From positions 1-51,527 of the forward strand of contig CAYYWZ010000023.1 of assembly GCA_964475415.1 (NCBI GenBank): a stretch of DNA of 51,527 nucleotides. Direction: 5' to 3'. The DNA comes from CALCMJ01 sp964475415 (GTDB lineage Bacteria > Bacteroidota > Bacteroidia > Chitinophagales > Saprospiraceae). The translations under genes were made by a program, and so were the position numbers. Shown here one piece after another: positions 51,290 through 51,527 of this stretch. Position 1 is the first letter of the stretch; every line of letters starts with the position of its first letter. Under the pieces are notes generated by a model. The model was not told the origin of the DNA, ran no database searches, and saw nothing but the letters and a program-made list of their open reading frames with translations.

Positions 51290-51527
51290 TTAATTTAAAG
51301 ATCTGAAATTCGTAAATAGTATAGCTATAATTAATCTAAATGAAAGTTATTGGATTTACCCACTTATAGGTTTAGCGTAATCTTTATACCTAAAATTTGT
51401 CAATTTTATTTTTCATAAAGAAGGATAATTACTTGTCTTTCCTTAAAACTTATTTAGCATTTAATTCCAACTCTTATTATTACTTCTTTTTAGATTACCT
51501 AACTAAGATTGTATTACTACTCTGTAG
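51290..51527. other. Unassigned AT-rich end of window
   Basis: No coding frame, RNA gene or repeat could be supported here; the next gene presumably starts beyond the window. Confidence 0.5.

Overview
The window looks like a chromosomal segment of a low-GC, free-living or marine Bacteroidota, most likely of the Saprospiria/Cytophagia type. The signs are C-terminal type IX secretion (T9SS) sorting domains, promoters of the TAnnTTTG class instead of the usual -10/-35 boxes, AT-rich leaders with few Shine-Dalgarno sequences, a 289-residue primary sigma factor, an rpsO-pnp-rpoD core block, and a Bacteroidota-style LptD, amidase and MlaD cluster. No CRISPR array, prophage, plasmid origin or intact insertion sequence was seen.

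Layout. 1-1400: tRNA-Arg(TCG) on the minus strand, a collapsed T9SS cargo gene that kept its promoter and terminator, and a DUF2853 gene. 1500-6015: small unknowns, a homodimeric-type ABC exporter, an outer-membrane barrel protein and murB. 6242-11176: a diheme c-type cytochrome, a [2Fe-2S] subunit and a Tat-exported molybdopterin subunit (periplasmic Mo hydroxylase of the isoquinoline 1-oxidoreductase type), then a lipoprotein and a barrel protein. 11382-13778: a HAD phosphatase, an MDR reductase and an SRPBCC protein. 13811-19155: an envelope block with mlaD-like and amidase genes divergent from lptD. 19386-22200: a helical-repeat unknown, an Asp/Asn-rich secreted peptide and a decayed IS200/IS605 element. 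22472-28832: a T9SS metalloprotease with two duplicated C-terminal modules, the 3' stub of a short-chain dehydrogenase, and a large BNR/VPS10-type exoprotein. 28913-32737: a decayed membrane protein gene, a GNAT enzyme and trkA-trkH. 32770-36457: a TonB-dependent receptor with its lipoprotein partner, and a YCII protein. 36626-42925: rpsO, pnp, rpoD, three small unknowns (one a degenerate Nudix-like protein) and purC. 42945-43600: a repeat-rich gap with a second remnant of the same IS200/IS605 family. 43595-45575: a DASS-type Na+/anion symporter and a DUF2237 protein.

45792-51227 is the most interesting region. Four same-strand genes encode a T9SS-exported thrombospondin-type-3 protein, a TPR-CHAT caspase-like protease with a signal peptide and a C-terminal membrane anchor, an ECF sigma factor, and a single-pass membrane protein with a cytoplasmic N-terminus and periplasmic TPR-like repeats. 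The first pair overlaps (TTGA) and the last pair is 2 nt apart. The topology fits a protease-controlled transmembrane sigma switch, in which the CHAT protease could cleave the anti-sigma-like protein. This is inference from architecture and gene order.

Several genes are visibly decaying: the T9SS cargo stub, two TnpA remnants, the dehydrogenase stub and the membrane protein with three stops. The window therefore records gene loss alongside a stable housekeeping core.
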